A stretch of 64,000 nt of DNA from Cloeon dipterum (GCF_949628265.1 NC_088789.1:34465883-34529882), one strand, 5' to 3'. Counted from the stretch's first letter, positions 34,496-47,400 are shown. Numbers and translations: made by a program. Notes: generated by a model from the sequence alone, not told the origin.

Positions 34496-34860
34496 CCTGA
34501 TTTACCTAAAAATAACAGAAGAAATAATAACCATCTGGCAAGCAGGAACGGAGAAATATTCGAAAAACTCGAGTACCATCCAACATGCCCTGAATTTTTA
34601 GAATTTCTCAATTCTTCGCTGATGAACAAAACTTCCAGAAATAATTCAAAAACACCCATTTACGGCTTTTTAATTAGTTTACCAGGCGGGAACCTGCAAT
34701 GAATAACAAGAAAATAATAATTATTATTCTTACTTTGCGGAAGAGAAAGAAAACAAAGCTGCGCCTGCCGTTTGCCTTTGTATCGCTCGATTTGATTTTT
34801 TTCTCTCCTGCTGCTGCTGCCTGGGGCAATGCCGTGCGGTGGAGGGAGGCATAAGTCACC

Positions 34861-34873
34861 CCCTTTTATCAAT
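34861..34873 (-). promoter_or_regulatory. Candidate TATA-like core promoter of copy B
   Basis: The minus strand reads ATTGATAAAAGGG, conserved with copy A. It lies about 370 nt before the copy B start codon and about 190 nt from the start of the divergent mucin-like gene, so the interval may act as a shared bidirectional promoter. Confidence 0.4.
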
Positions 34874-35054
34874 ATTTTAAAATTCAATCGCGGGAAAATA
34901 TTATCAATTTTTCTGGTCGCAGGTACGATACGTCACGATATTGGATGGGGGATTGAGTTCCGGCGGAAGTTTTTCTGCCGCTGCGGCCTCGCAACTCGCA
35001 ACGAAGGCAACCAAAGGCAGAAAATCTGGCCTACATGAGAGCAGTTCGAAAATT

Positions 35055-35986
35055 ATGCTCCGCAACTTCTGCTGGCTAGGCGCACTGCTGCTCTTTTTTC
35101 TGGTGCGTTATTTCTGAAAAATCCTGAAATTTAATTAATTATTTTAATTTATTTAATCAGCATGAAGCTATGAGCACGGCGCAGGTCCTAGACTTTCGGG
35201 CTGTTATTAGAGGAGGAGGTAAGAGGCTTAATTTAATTATAGTAATTTTTTATTAAATAATTTTTAAATTTCAGGGTCGGCGTCAGTGCGGCTGAGGGTG
35301 CGGGCGCGGCGGATGTACGTGATCAGGTGCTGCACGGGCCAAACCTGCGCCCCCAGGGGCACCGCCCGGCCTAAAAACATCACCGAAATCGAATACGTAC
35401 GTCCAAAATATTCAAATTGGAATGATAGTGGATTTTTTTTATTTGAAAAATAAATACAACGCAAAAGGTTCTGACCAATTACGATTTAAATTATTTAAGA
35501 ATCTTATTTTTTCACTTGAATAATTTAATTCAGGTATACGATGAGGACAACTCGACGACGACGGAAGGTGAGGAGACGACGGTGGGTGGAGACACGACCG
35601 CCGTCGAGGAGACAACGGCCTCGGAGGAAACGACCGCCTCGGCGGAAGAAACGACCGCCGCCGCCGAGGAGACGACGGCACCCGCTGAGGAGACGACGGT
35701 CGCCGAGGACAGCACCAGCGCCGCCCTCCGCCTCATGCGCAAGCTGGCCGACCTGCCGACCACCACCAAACTGCCACCCCCGGCCTCTCAGACGACCTCC
35801 ACGCCGCCCCCGACGGAATCGAGCACGAGCACGACGACTACGGTGCCGCCGTCGACGACGACGGTGACGGTGAGGACGTCGACGCCGTGGGTGGCCCCGG
35901 TGCTGCCGCCGCCGCCCACGCAGAAGGTGGCGTCCATCCAGGAGGCCTTGCAGTACAGTCCAGAGCCTCTTTTCGTTCCTTCCTGA
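35055..35986 (+). CDS. Small secreted Thr-rich mucin-like protein
   Basis: Four exons (35055-35102, 35161-35218, 35275-35396 and 35534-35986) with GT-AG borders give a continuous 226-aa frame. Exon 1 plus the start of exon 2 encode a signal peptide (MLRNFCWLGALLLFFL). Residues about 35-70 are basic with three cysteines (RCC, TCAP) and an N-glycosylation site (NIT). The rest is Thr/Glu- then Thr/Pro-rich with EETTA repeats, typical of heavily O-glycosylated secreted proteins, and ends near YSPEPLFVPS. There is no chitin-binding domain or transmembrane anchor. The last exon is strikingly GC-rich compared with its surroundings. The function is unknown; an extracellular or cuticle-surface mucin is a guess. 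Confidence 0.72.
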
Positions 35987-36261
35987 GAGGATTTTATCTT
36001 TTATTTGAACGAGTATAAAAAAATAATTGTTTTGTTCCTTTAAAAAAAATAATATATTTATTTGTTAACAATTAAATTGCAGTATTTTTTTCAACCTTTT
36101 TACATTATTTCCTTATTTTTTTACTAAATTTTGCTCAAAGCTCAAAGCATTCTAAAAATTAAATTTTGGGCAAGGTATGAATCATTCCTAAAATTATTTA
36201 ATTAAGATCCATTGCATCTTATGCCATGTAATTTAAAAATTTTTGAGTTGTATGAAAATAA

Positions 36262-36930
36262 ATGTTAGAATCAATCTTTTTTCCTCAATGCTCCACGGTA
36301 AGACTCATCCGCTCGCTTGTGGCTTTCCAAAATCGGACCATTTTTAGAATTTTTACGAATATTTTAGCAGAAACTTCAATAAACTTGAAATTTTTTACAT
36401 CTTCCGAATTCCGTCAGCTATATCTCCAGTCCAGGACAAAAATTCGAAACAAATAGCCCCTCAATCGACGCGAAATTTATCTGGAATCATTTTAAGACTA
36501 AATACGAGCCAATCTGATAAAAATCCTAGGAAGAAATGGATTTTTAAGTTTGAAAAACATGATTTTTGCACTTTCTCCGCAATTGAAAATTCGCGATTTT
36601 TCAAAACGGAGCAAACTTAAAAGATTTTACCAACTCCATCGCACGCGCAGAACTGCCACCGGTCTGGAAACCGATTTTCAGATTTTTTGCGCCAGTAGAA
36701 AAATTAAAATTAATTTTTTACGGTTTTTTGGCTTTCCGCGCTAAAAATGGTTTTAATTTTGTTAAAATTCAACCGTAAATCCGATCGTCAACCACGACCC
36801 CTCACCGTACAGATCTTGGACAGGGCTTTGATCTGTGGTATCCTGATGACCTTTTTCAGGGTAACCTGACCTGAGATCCGTTCCAAAGGCGGTTTATAAT
36901 GTTTTTTTCGGTAATTTTTGAGCACATTTG
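36262..36930 (+). repeat. Dispersed repeat R3, copy b, 3' of the mucin-like gene
   Basis: Same orientation and landmark order as 11,940-12,480, with a longer middle part. It includes AATCGGACCATTTTT, CGCACGCGCAGAAC, GAAAAATTAAAATTAATTTT, CCGATCGTCAACCACGACCC and ACCTTTTTCAGGGTA. Noncoding. Confidence 0.75.
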
Positions 36931-38019
36931 GCGATCCTTTTAGTCCAAGCCACTTGTCCACTTGCAAATTAAAAATTTCCCCTTTTAGAGTAAATTAAAA
37001 ATATATTTTAGGGTGTAATAGATACCAGCCAATATATTTTGTAATTTATCTGTCCGGAAACGGATAAACAACTCCCTTTTCTTAACAGCGTGCCGAGTCG
37101 TTTTTTTAACAAAAGCCATCTCAAGGTTCTTGAGGAGTTGTTTAGAGGGTGAAAGTGCGTTGTTCTCATTTATTTCCCTCATATGGCAGCTTCTGCTTTT
37201 GTGTTTCAGCCCTCTTACAAGTCATAACGGCTGCCTGCCTGGTGGGTGGGTGCGTGTGCACGCAACACAGTCTCTTCTCTTTATCTTTACACTGACGCGC
37301 AGCAGGTGGTTTTTCCCTTCTCTCTCACGAGTAAAAATAATGTCTCTTCCTCCTGCTCCTATTGCCACCAGATAAAAAGATAAATTCGATATATTTTTAT
37401 TTCAAAATCATTACTACAAAATGTATACTAAATAAAACAAAAATATCTCACGATCCTTTCCTTGTGGCAAGCACTTAATGAAACAAAAAATTGAGTCATT
37501 CGTGCTGAAAGAAAGAGTGTCGCCTCCGAGAATTGACAGCTTGGCGCGGACAAAGGCTTTCTTTCGTCTTTTGGTTGGTGCACGACCCACGAGACGCGGT
37601 CGGCGAGAGGAGAGTGAAAAATAAAACACGAAAATAGTAAAAGAGCCCGCGGTGCGGCCGGGCTTTCCATAAATCAGAGGCGCCACGCGTTTTCTGCCTC
37701 GCTTTTTCCCAGAACTTTGTCGAGCGGTGGAGTGTCTCTCGTCCGCGTCACACACACAGCACCGACGGCGGCGGCCAGCGATTCATCAAAGCACACTTAT
37801 CGCCTAATTACATCTGCCCACCAAACATCGGCCATCCGTCAAAATTCACGCCAGACGAAATCTCGAGTTTTTTTTAGTTTCAATAAAAAGGAAAGAGATA
37901 TCTTTCTCTCTTTATTATTTAATTTAGAAAGGATATTTCATATTAACACCTATTCGCCTTTAAAAAATATTTTTCGCGCTTTTTAACACAGTTTTGAAGT
38001 TTTGCGACCTGAAATCCCT
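36931..38019. other. Noncoding, no gene seen
   Basis: Contains a pyrimidine-rich patch at 37,190-37,370 and a GC-richer patch at 37,500-37,800. No supported gene. Confidence 0.4.
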
Positions 38020-38600
38020 CCCCTCATCTTCAATATTTCCCTGTAACCCTTCCCCTCTAACTGAAACTAAGGTTTTAAAGGTTTTAAGTGGTATATTTTT
38101 CAGCAATTATCTTTCCTAAATCAAAAGGAGGACTTTATTGACCTGAAATAATGTTTTTCAGGGTAGGGTATCCTTTAATTTCTCCTACCTATTTAAACTC
38201 GTAATATTATCAAACTTTTAAACCATTTTCTAAGAATAATAAATCGATTTTCAGGATATGCAGGGGTAAAAATTAATTTAATTAAAGGCTGGAAGAGCGT
38301 CAGGGTACCCAATCCTTAAAAATTGCATTTTTTACTTAATTTGATATAAATTAAATAATTCAGGTTAAAAAATTGACATTTTTACGGTACCTTTAAATTT
38401 TACAGCACAAAGAACATCAATTCGACGGCCATTTTTCAGGGTAATAATCAGAGAAAAATTACCTGAGATTTGGAAAAATAAATATCTTACCCTGAAAAGC
38501 CAAAATTTTTGTAATTTTGGCTTAGTAAGCAAAAGAAATCTCCTCATTTTGATTTTTTAATATTATTTTTAAGGGTAGAAAATTTGAGTTCCAAATTTTC
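38020..38600. repeat. CAGGGT word block, mixed orientation
   Basis: Words TTTTCAGGGTA, CCTGAAATAA, ACCCTGAAAA and CCCTCCCCTC are interleaved in both orientations with irregular spacing just upstream of the PR-like gene promoter. Noncoding. Confidence 0.5.
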
Positions 38601-38779
38601 CACCTGAATTTATTAAAATTCGAGGCCGAAAGAAATAATTCCTGCATAAATGCGACTCTAAAGAATCAAAAAGTGCCACAAAAAACGATCTCGTTTTCTC
38701 TGCAGCGTCGGGAGTCGCGGCGACTCGAGAGAGCGAGCAATCTGGAAACGAAGAAAAGAAGATCCCCTTCCCTCCTGAC

Positions 38780-39029
38780 GGGCAGGTATTGTTCATAAGG
38801 CGCGCGCGGGTAACCTTCACCTTGCCGCGCGGGCATTGGCGGAGGAGGCGGGCGGCGGGCGCCGCGATTGGCCGGCACGCCCCTCCCCTGGCGCGGCGGG
38901 GCGTGGCCGGGCGGCGAGTCAGGGCGCAGGAGAAGCACGTGCCTCAGTCTGGCTCTGCACGGCCATGCAGCAAGGCCAGCTGTGACGCAGCCGCACCTAC
39001 CCTGACAGCCATACACACACCCTGAGACC
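38780..39029 (+). promoter_or_regulatory. GC-rich promoter and 5' leader of the PR-like gene
   Basis: A CpG-dense segment carrying GATTGGCC (an inverted CCAAT box), CACGCCCCTCCCC and GGGGCGTGGCC boxes, about 150-180 nt before the ATG. It has the look of a TATA-less, GC-box promoter. The start-codon context is GACCATGG. Confidence 0.5.
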
Positions 39030-39233
39030 ATGGAGACGTGCGTGCTGATCCCGCAAGAGTTCTCGCTGGTGCTGACCACCACCGGCGTCGACAGGAACGC
39101 CAACAAACTGAGTGAAACGCGCGTGAACGTGTGGACTAACGCCCGCGTCCCCCAGGGCACCGTCCTCTACCCTTTCCAGGGCACTATCCGCCTCGACAAC
39201 CTCGACGTCTACGGCTACCTCGACGACGCTGAC
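39030..39233 (+). CDS. First coding exon of a probable PR/SET-domain (PRDM-like) protein, partial
   Basis: The exon encodes 68 residues and ends at a strong GTGAGTA donor in phase 0. The remainder is outside the window or in exons I could not find. The peptide runs CVLIPQEFSLVLTTTG, then RVNVWTNARVPQGTVLYPFQG, then TIRLDNLDVYGYLDDADV (shown in pieces). The V-W-x-x-x-x-(I/V)-P-x-G-T-x-x-x-P-(F/Y)-x-G spacing matches the start of PR/SET domains of PRDM zinc-finger regulators. Codon use is strongly GC-biased, as expected for a constrained gene. An unrelated protein with a similar motif cannot be excluded from one exon. Confidence 0.5.
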
Positions 39234-39740
39234 GTGAGTACCCTTGGTCTTTTATTTGGAAGAAAATACACTTGTATGTTCTTGCAATTATTTTTGCACA
39301 GTACCTGAGAAGCCTCCCCTCATCTTCGAAATTCACCTGAAACCCTTCCCCTAGTGTTAAAATCACGGTTTTTGGTCTATTGAGTGGATTTTTTTGAGGA
39401 GAAAATTTACAAAATCAAGATGAAGATCTTTTTGACCTTAAATAATCGTTCAGGGTACAAAATCCGCATACCTTTAGGAACCTTTCAATTTTAAAACCAA
39501 AAAACCTGAGGAAAATGATGTCTTTCTTCGCCAAAAGTTTGCTAAATTTGCAGACACTTCCTTTTCCAGGGTGCATATTATAGAAAATTACCTGAAACCT
39601 GAAAAAGGTTGTCAGGGTACCTTACCCTGAGAAGCCAAAATTTTCTAGATTTTAAATTTAATCTTTTTTAACGATGAATCTTTATTTTTTACAATTTAAC
39701 CAACCTAAAATCTCAGGGTAGCGGCTATTTAAGCTTTTGA
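39234..39740 (+). repeat. Start of putative intron 1 with CAGGGT and CCTCCCC words
   Basis: Immediately after the donor the sequence becomes AT-rich. It holds ACCTGAGAAGCCTCCCCTC, TTCAGGGTAC, ACCTGAAAAAGGTTGTCAGG and ACCCTGAGAAGCC, that is, both word types in mixed orientation. Confidence 0.55.
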
Positions 39741-40779
39741 AATTGTCCTTTCCTCGATCTTTTTCCCCTTGGAGTGATCTTGAGACAAACGCATGCACTT
39801 GACTTTGAATTGAGAAGTGGATCGATGTATGCTGGCGCGCGGACGGTTGGGGGAAAAGCAAGTCGAGTGCATCGGACAAAAGTGAAATACAAGCGCAGAG
39901 CTGCTGCTGAGCGACGATTTATTTGTACGCGGCTCGGCCGGAATAATATCGCTGTTCTGTTCGAAAAGAGCGTGTTTTTGTTTCGAGAAAGAGAGTTATT
40001 AGCCTAAGCTGCGCTGCGCGAGTGGCCAAACCAGTCTCACACGCATTTTCCTTTAATGAGTCGCCAACCATTTGTTAAATCATCGCTTTAATTCCTTCTG
40101 ATAATCTAATTTCTTTATATAAATAAAAAAAATAAACACACGAGGAAAATTTGCAGTGACAATAACAAACCGATTATGCGAAAATGCGCGCGGCAATGGA
40201 ATTTTAATGAACGACAGACGACAACACACGCGCACACGTCACTATATCTGTGCATTATTTCCATTTTGTAATTCCCGCATCTGCACAATCGGATTCTTTT
40301 TTATTTTCTTTTTCTCTTTGCCTGTCAATTAAACCAATTAGCCGCGATCGAATCCATTTCGCACATTTTGCAAGCGCGCGAGTCTTTTATTTCCTTTTGC
40401 TCCGCGACTTGATTGGCAGTTAAGAGAGAGACAAGACGAACAAATGTCAAGTTCAAGGTGAAAAGGTCCGGTTTTCAATAATAAAGCACGCATACGCGCG
40501 TCGTCTGTGTATTTCCCGCCGTTCATTGCGAAATTTTCCTTTTCATTCTGAAGGCGCTGCGCAGCGAATTAAGAAGCCATCTAACCGGATAATTACTCCC
40601 AACGACCGCATAATCACTTTGCATTTTATTCGCCATTTGGCACGCAGCCAAACTTGCAGCCACGATATCACACTCACTGCTTCTGTTTCGTTCTTTCATT
40701 ACGCAAATCATGACGGGAAATTAAATAATTTGATTCATTTTCAGTCTAAAAATATTTTTTTAATTTTTATTGAAAATTG
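39741..40779. other. Noncoding, no exon seen
   Basis: Mixed GC/AT sequence within the putative first intron. No exon with plausible splice sites and protein character was found on either strand. Confidence 0.4.
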
Positions 40780-41090
40780 CAGGGTAAAATGCTATTTTCA
40801 GGTTGGTCTATGATCTTTTGAACGTTTTAATGTTTAAATTTTTAAAAATTTGAAAGTTTTAAATTATTTATCAGGTGGTTAGACCTTTTTCAGGGTGCAG
40901 AACCTTAAGCAGGATTCTTAGTCAGGGTGGAAAAATATTTAAAAGGATTTTTACCTGACGTTTCTACCTTTCTCAGGGTAATATTACCTTTTTTAGGGTA
41001 CAGAACCTTCAACAGGGTTCATAATCAGTGTAATACCTTTTTCAGGGTAACAGAAGTTATTTAAACATGGTTCGTCACATTTTTCAAAGG
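40780..41090 (+). repeat. CAGGGT word block, plus orientation
   Basis: Plus-strand words GACCTTTTTCAGGGTGC, CCTTTCTCAGGGTAA, ACCTTTTTTAGGGTAC and CCTTTTTCAGGGTAA occur at irregular spacing. Confidence 0.7.
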
Positions 41091-41819
41091 GGTTTCTCAG
41101 TTAATACCACCTGATTTTTTATATTCAACTCAATTTCCTTTTTTTGGATTGAATTAATTTATTATTTCGACAAAAACCGGTCATTTACCAATTATTTACC
41201 TGAAAAATATTAAAATGTACGAATTTCCCGCAAGAGCCAGCTTCGATTATCGATGAAAATTCGGAGCCGGTGAAATATTAAAGTGATTATTTTGACTGGA
41301 AGCATCCGCACGTTCATTTTCTCCCAATAATATTATTTTTTTATCTCTCTCGGGGAGAAATAATTTATTTTCGGCTGCCGTTGAGCGGATTTGCGGGACT
41401 GCGGGCAATAATTCGACGCCGATTTACACCGGGCCAACATGTTTATTGCGCGCGTAAAACACACGGCCGAGCGAGCGCGCATAAAGATATCATTTTATAC
41501 GCACGCGGCGCGCATTTTTGCCTCCAGCTCGCCGAATGAACACGTTAAAACAAAATGCGAGAGAGTATTTCAAGCTCTTTATTAGCGGCGAAAAAGGTCA
41601 TGGGAACGAACGTAACTCTTGATTTTTAGCAGCCAACAAAATATGGCAGAGTTTAAGGCTCTTTAAGACGACAGCCAGCTGAAGAAGCGCTTCTTAATTA
41701 TCTCGAGACGGCTTTGCTTTTCTTGCGACAACACACACCGTCGAGATCCAGAGAGATGAATGAACGTAATGCGAAAAAAAAATCAGAAAAAAATGCGTGA
41801 GGAAAAAATTTATACAAAA
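41091..41819. other. Noncoding, no exon seen
   Basis: AT-rich with GC-rich patches at 41,400-41,560. Nothing supported. Confidence 0.4.
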
Positions 41820-42180
41820 ACCTTTCTCAGGAATTTTTCACACGATTTAAGCTTTTTTTAGGGAGAAATTTCTGTTTCAGGGTACATTTCGACCTTTTTC
41901 AGGGTGAATTGTCCGTTTCATGGTGCTTTTTAACCTTTTTCAGGGTAAATTGTCCATTTCAGGGTGCTTTTTAACCTTTTTCAGGGTGAATTGTCCATTT
42001 CAGGGTACTTTTTAACCTTTGCCAGGGTAAATTGTCTGTTTCAGGGTGCTTTTTTATTTTTCAGGGTTTAATCAGGTTTGACCACCTGATGTTCTTTCAT
42101 ATCAGGGTAATTTACCCTTGCTCAGGGTGACAGGACCTTTTAAAAATTTAATTTACAGGATTTTTCAATTTTTCAGCCTT
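41820..42180 (+). repeat. CAGGGT word block with a period of about 41 bp
   Basis: From about 41,895 to 42,045 a unit of about 41 bp repeats nearly perfectly four to five times, combining AATTGTCC(A/G)TTTCAGGGT with GCTTTTTAACC and TTTTTCAGGGT. Each unit therefore holds two copies of the word, with tails of different length. Confidence 0.85.
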
Positions 42181-43560
42181 GATATCAATTAAAAACATTC
42201 GAATTAAATTTTAAATTCATCTGCCTGAAATAATTTCGATTTTATTTTTGCGGTTTGGCCGGTGGATAATTTATTGGCGGACGAGGCGAGGCGTGAGATG
42301 CACCTGTGCAGGCGCGCGCGTGTGCAGGTGAAAGGCCCGAGCGCGCGGCGCCGCACAGAAAATAAGCTAAAAGCAGTGTGTGTTCCGGCAAACACACACA
42401 CACACACTCGCGGCGGCGGCGGCGGCGGGCAGACACTCTATCCACACCGGCCGGATCGAATTCGATCTCGGCCGCTGCGGCCGACTCACCGTTCCTCCCT
42501 TTGCCTCGGGAAAACGCGGCGACAGATGCGAAAACTCAATCGACACTCGCATCTTCGGGTTTCAGCACTTTTCTTCTTGAACTAATTTTCTAATTTTTGA
42601 ATTAAATTACTTAAAATAATTTTGGGAATTTTTTAAGTTAAAATAAGCCTGATTTTTAAAGAAAAATCCGAATTTCTCTTTCACTTCCGCGCCTCGAGGC
42701 CGAAATTTAACGCTCAGCCCGGCACATAGAAAGAAAAATTTATTTCCTGCGCGTCTCCCGCAAAAGTGAAAGAAAAAGTGATTCTTTGTCTATTGACGGC
42801 TTTTTGCCCCGGCTTGTCACAACAGAACACATGTTGGCCGTGCAGCGAGACAATCGCGCCGTGTGTGTGCGCTTTTCAGAGAAAGACGGGCGCGTCTGCG
42901 GGAACTCATTAAACTGCACATGTGCACTCGGAAGTAACTACAGCGCTCAGCGCAGTGAAAGCTTCTCTCAACTCTCAAGGACGAGAAGCGAAAATTTATG
43001 GCAGCCACGAGGGGAGCAGGAGGAGGACACTCAATTTTTGTTCATCGCGTTCGCTTTTGATCTGATTGAAGGGCAATTTTTCCTGCCCATTGTTGACGAG
43101 AGACCATTGTGTTTGGCGCATCTGATTGCCTTTCGGACCAAAGTGTGAAAGAAAGAAGGAAAGTCGAGCAGCCGCGCGCGCGAATCAGACACAAAGTCCA
43201 AAAGGTCGTCACGACCAAACACGCAGCCAGACAAATCGGTTTTTAATTTAATTCTAAATTCTAAATTTTAAATCAAAGCAGCGAATTTATGGCTTGTTAA
43301 AAATGTGAATAAATGAGATATTGTGCTGCAGGCAAGTGCATTCATATTTCATTTTCTCTGGCTGCGGCTGGCAATAAAAGGCGGTCGGTCGTCGTGGAGA
43401 AGAACTCGTTTCGTTTTATGACAGATGTCGTCGTCTTGTACCGCTGGGTGTATGTTTACAAACAAAATTCGCCTCATTTGCATATTATGCTCGGACGAGA
43501 GAGCCGCCGAGCGCAATTGCAATTGCACCCATAAATTACGATGCACTTATTGCACACACA
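42181..43560. other. Noncoding, no exon seen
   Basis: Contains a CA run (about 42,388-42,405) followed by a GGC run. Overlapping frames on both strands are composition artefacts. Confidence 0.4.

Positions 43561-43561
<1 letters not shown>

Positions 43562-43598
<37 letters not shown>
43562..43598 (+). repeat. (CT)n microsatellite
   Basis: About 37 bp of uninterrupted CT dinucleotide following a short CA run. Confidence 0.9.
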
Positions 43599-43599
<1 letters not shown>

Positions 43600-44139
43600 A
43601 CAAGACTTTTAATTCCCGCCGCCACGCAAACACACTCGTCATAAATATCGAGAATAAATCCAAATCATTTCCTTACAAAATTTATTTAAATCTTTAAAAG
43701 GAAGTGAGTTTCTCCGGCGTCGAGTGCATCTGCCGCGCGGCCGAGCATTGAGCAGGTGCGCAATTAGCATTTTTTCTTTCTATTTGGCTCTCTCGTGATT
43801 CTCTCGCGCCGGCGGCGGCTGATTGCGCGGTGTCGCGAGCGGCGCGCCAGAGATGAGCTCTGGGTGTACCGTTATTAGCATCTTCTCTTCTCTTCTCTCT
43901 CTGCAGAGTGCACTCGATCGGCCGGCCGCCGGACACAGCGCGCAGGGTGCGGTGCTCTGCTTCTGCTTGTGCATGCTCGCGATCGCCGCGAACACCAATT
44001 GGGTCAGCGCAACCAGAAGAAAAACGCACGCACGACTCGACCAAAGGGTTGACAACCTTCGACCACGCACTAAAAATGGAGAAAATGTTGAAAAATGGCA
44101 TAAAAATTCATACTAATTCATTTAAAAGCGCTTTATATG

Positions 44140-44620
44140 AGTTTTCAGGGTATATAGACCTTTCTCAGGGTAAAGGTAATTCCTGATAATTTTAATATTG
44201 AAATGTATGTTGATTTTCAGGGTTTGTACAAGTTTCTAATTTTTTCTCAGGTGGTACAACCTTTTTCCGGGTAAATTACCTTCTAAAGGGTTCAAAATCA
44301 GGGTTTCATAATTTCTCACAGGTTTTAACGTGTGTTTCAGGGATTTTACCTTAAAAAGGGCAATTTTTCCTAGGGAAAGTACCTTTTTCAGGATGAAAAT
44401 ACATTTTTTTCAGGGTTTAAATACCTTTTTCAGGGTGTATATACCTTTTTCCAGGGTGTAAATACCTTTTTCCAGGGTGACAATACCTTTTTCAGGATGT
44501 TATTACCTTTTTTTCAGTGTAAAAATACTTTTTTCAGGGTGGGAATACCTTTTTCAGGATATAACATTTCATATTCTTAAAATTTTCAACCTTTTTCAGG
44601 GTTTTTTCCGGTTATACTCC
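44140..44620 (+). repeat. CAGGGT word block, plus orientation, dense
   Basis: At least 14 plus-strand copies are seen. At 44,395-44,560 they recur every 25-35 nt as ATACCTTTTTCAGGGT with one-base variants such as CCAGGGT and CAGGATG. Confidence 0.8.
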
Positions 44621-45119
44621 TAGTTTCCATGATTGATGTGTTTTGTCTTCGTTTTTTTTATTATTTTTCTTTTTCCAGTCCATAGTTTTCGATTTAGCAC
44701 GTTTTTAAGCGCGTTCTTTGTCACTTAACGGACGCATATAATATTAGCTCGCATTGTCGTCACAGCTCAGCTTCCTTTACACACACACGCGCGCGCGAGA
44801 AGATTGTTTCGGCGTGCTGGCTGCAGGTGAACTGCTCGTTGCGCTCGTCTAGAATGCGAACGAACGCGCTCCGAGTCGTCGTCGTTTGCTCGTTTTTGCG
44901 TTTACACGCATCATGTAAATCGCGGTCATTAATCACAGCGCAGAGCGACGGCCGCCGCGAACATAAATGCACTCTGGGTGTTCCATATTATATTATTTGT
45001 TTTATTGCGCGACCGTAAAACGCCGCTCGCTGCTAGCTCGCTCATTCGCGTTTTTTGTCCTCGTGCCTTATTAAAATTAATGCCATTTCATCTGCAGATC
45101 GAAATCGCGCAGAAAAGAT

Positions 45120-45440
45120 CGCAAGCACCCTGAGCGAGCTTTTAATAAGCTCGATTTGAGGTTAACGCCCTGAAAAATTGACCTGAAAATAGGAAATTTC
45201 ATCTGAAACAGGGTGAAAAGACTCTGATACCCTAGCAAGAATGAAATGAACCTGAATTAAAGGGTTTAAGTTTTTTTGAATACCCTGAGGAAGGTTAATC
45301 AACCCTGGGAAAGGTTAGGATGACCTGAAAAAGGTCGTTTTACCCTGAAAATTGAAATAATTAATCTGAAATGCACTACATGTGCAAATCCAGAAATTCA
45401 GGACCCTGAAAAAGGTGGCTTTACCCTGAAAAATGAAATT
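45120..45440 (-). repeat. CAGGGT word block, minus orientation
   Basis: The words read ACCCTGAAAAAGGT or ACCTGAAAAAGGTC on the plus strand, opposite to the block 500 bp earlier. About eight copies, irregular spacing. Confidence 0.75.
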
Positions 45441-46514
45441 TTTCGGTAAATCGGCTGGATTTCTCGTCGTGCTCAGGTCGGGATGCACCGACTGACCGGC
45501 CGGCCGGGCCGGCGTGTATGTAATTTGGCTGTGAAACGGCGCCACGCAGAGAGCAAGTGAGCGAGCGATCGAGCGTCCGGCGCAAAAGCACCACCCATCG
45601 GCCTAGATCTTGTTTTATAACTTTCTGGTGCACAGCAGCATCTCCTGCTCTCGGCGGCGGCGGCGGCGGCGCGAGTTGGTGCCCGCGGCGGGATGCGGTC
45701 ATCAGCGGTCATCTCTCGAGAGGAAAATAAACCCCCTGCCGCGCCTCGGGCCGAATCGTGTGAGTGTGTACGCTTTTTTGTTCTCTCGCGCATTGAGAAA
45801 TGAGGGGCAAAAATAAACACGAAACGGATTTATCCACACACACGCGCGGCTGCCGCGAGAATCACTCGTAAATTACGAAATTGACGCGCGAGCCGCAGCA
45901 TGAATGGGATGAGGAATAAAAGCCTGCGCCTTTTCCTTTTTTGCTCGTCGCAGCAGTCCGAAGCATTTGAATGGGAAATTTCAGCGCTGCTGCAATTTTA
46001 TTTATTATATTATTATTTTTCACCTGTGCCCGTCGTTAATTGGTCTCGCTCGAGCAGGGTTTCCGATCGGTTTGGCCAAAACAAGGCGGGCAGGATTCAA
46101 TTTTGACGCTAACTCGAGTATGACGGCGCATGATTTTTCAGCCGAGCTCGTTAGAGAGCTTGACCATTGTTCTCTCTGCGGGCGCTTTCACGAGCCACCG
46201 CGCGCACTTACTTTTATTATTTCAGTCCAAACGAGCAGGAAATATTCATTAAACGGTTAATCGCTTTGGAAAAAGGCAGGCCAATTTAATATAATAAATC
46301 TCTGCGGCCGTCGAGGTGAATGTCAAGCGTCAAGCGAGCACATTACACCTTTTTTCCCTTTTAGGACGGCCGACAAATGCGGACTTGATCCGCCAAAAAG
46401 GAATTTCTAAGGTTAACGCTCTATTTCTATCTCTGCCTATACACACGGAAACCAGAAACGGAAAAACACTGTTTTGCACGCGTTCAAATCTCCTTAGAAA
46501 GCCGTGAAATAAAT
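45441..46514. other. Noncoding, no exon seen
   Basis: GC-rich with a GGC run at 45,653-45,670. No exon was supported on either strand. Confidence 0.4.
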
Positions 46515-47400
46515 TTATATACCTGTCAAAGGTGTTATCGCCCTGATAAAGGATGATTTTATGCACAAAAATCCATATTTTTTACTCCTAACCCTGATGT
46601 GATGGTAACATCCTCTATGGAAGATTCATACCCTGACGAAGGTTTCTCATCCTGACACCCTGAAGGTGGGTTTAAGGTAAAGTTTGACCTGATAAGGGAT
46701 GTCAACCAAATTCCAGGGTGAAATTTGTCATTTATAGTTTTCAGGGAATCACGTTCATTTTCTCAGGGTAGTTATCTACTTTAACTAAGTCATTTATCAG
46801 GGTACATCACCCTGAAGGAAGGATTTTTTATCCTGAGAATTTTATAGGTGCACAAAAAATCATAAATTTATAACTCCTAAACCCTAAATAGGTTCATATC
46901 CTTCTCAGTGTTTCTTACCCTGACCAAGGTTTCTCAGCCTGAAACCCTGAACGAGGTTTAAAGGTAAAATGTAACCTGATGAGTGACACAAATCCAGGAT
47001 AAAAATTTTAATTTATAAATTTCAGAGTATTAACACACATATTTTCTCAGGGCAATTTTCTTCTTCAACGCAGTAATTTTTCAGGGTATATCACCCTGGC
47101 GAAGGATTATTAACCCTGAGACTTTTAAAAAAGAACGAAAAAAACGTAAATTTATTACTCTCCGCCCTGAATATGATCGTAACCTTCTTAGTGTTTCCTA
47201 CCCTGACGAAGGTTTCTCACCCTGAAACCCTGAAAATGGTTTTAAGGTCAAATTTGACCAGATTAAGAGATTTAAACCAAATTTAAGAATAAAATTTGTA
47301 ATTTAGGTGCAGTGACTTTATAATTTTCAGGGTGTAACGTACCTTTTCTCAGGGTAATTTTCCTTTTTAAGCCATTTTTCAGGGTTGACCTTTATAAACC
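46515..47400. repeat. CAGGGT word block organised in units of about 290 bp
   Basis: Each unit contains a fixed order: ATCACCCTG...GAAGG, AATTTATTACTC-like, ATGATCGTAACC-like, TTCTTACCCTGACGAAGGTT, TCTCACCCTGAA, TTTTAAGGTAAAAT, then plus-oriented TTTTCAGGGTAT and TTTTCTCAGGG. Unit starts are near 46,800 and 47,090. Both word orientations therefore occur within each unit. Confidence 0.8.
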
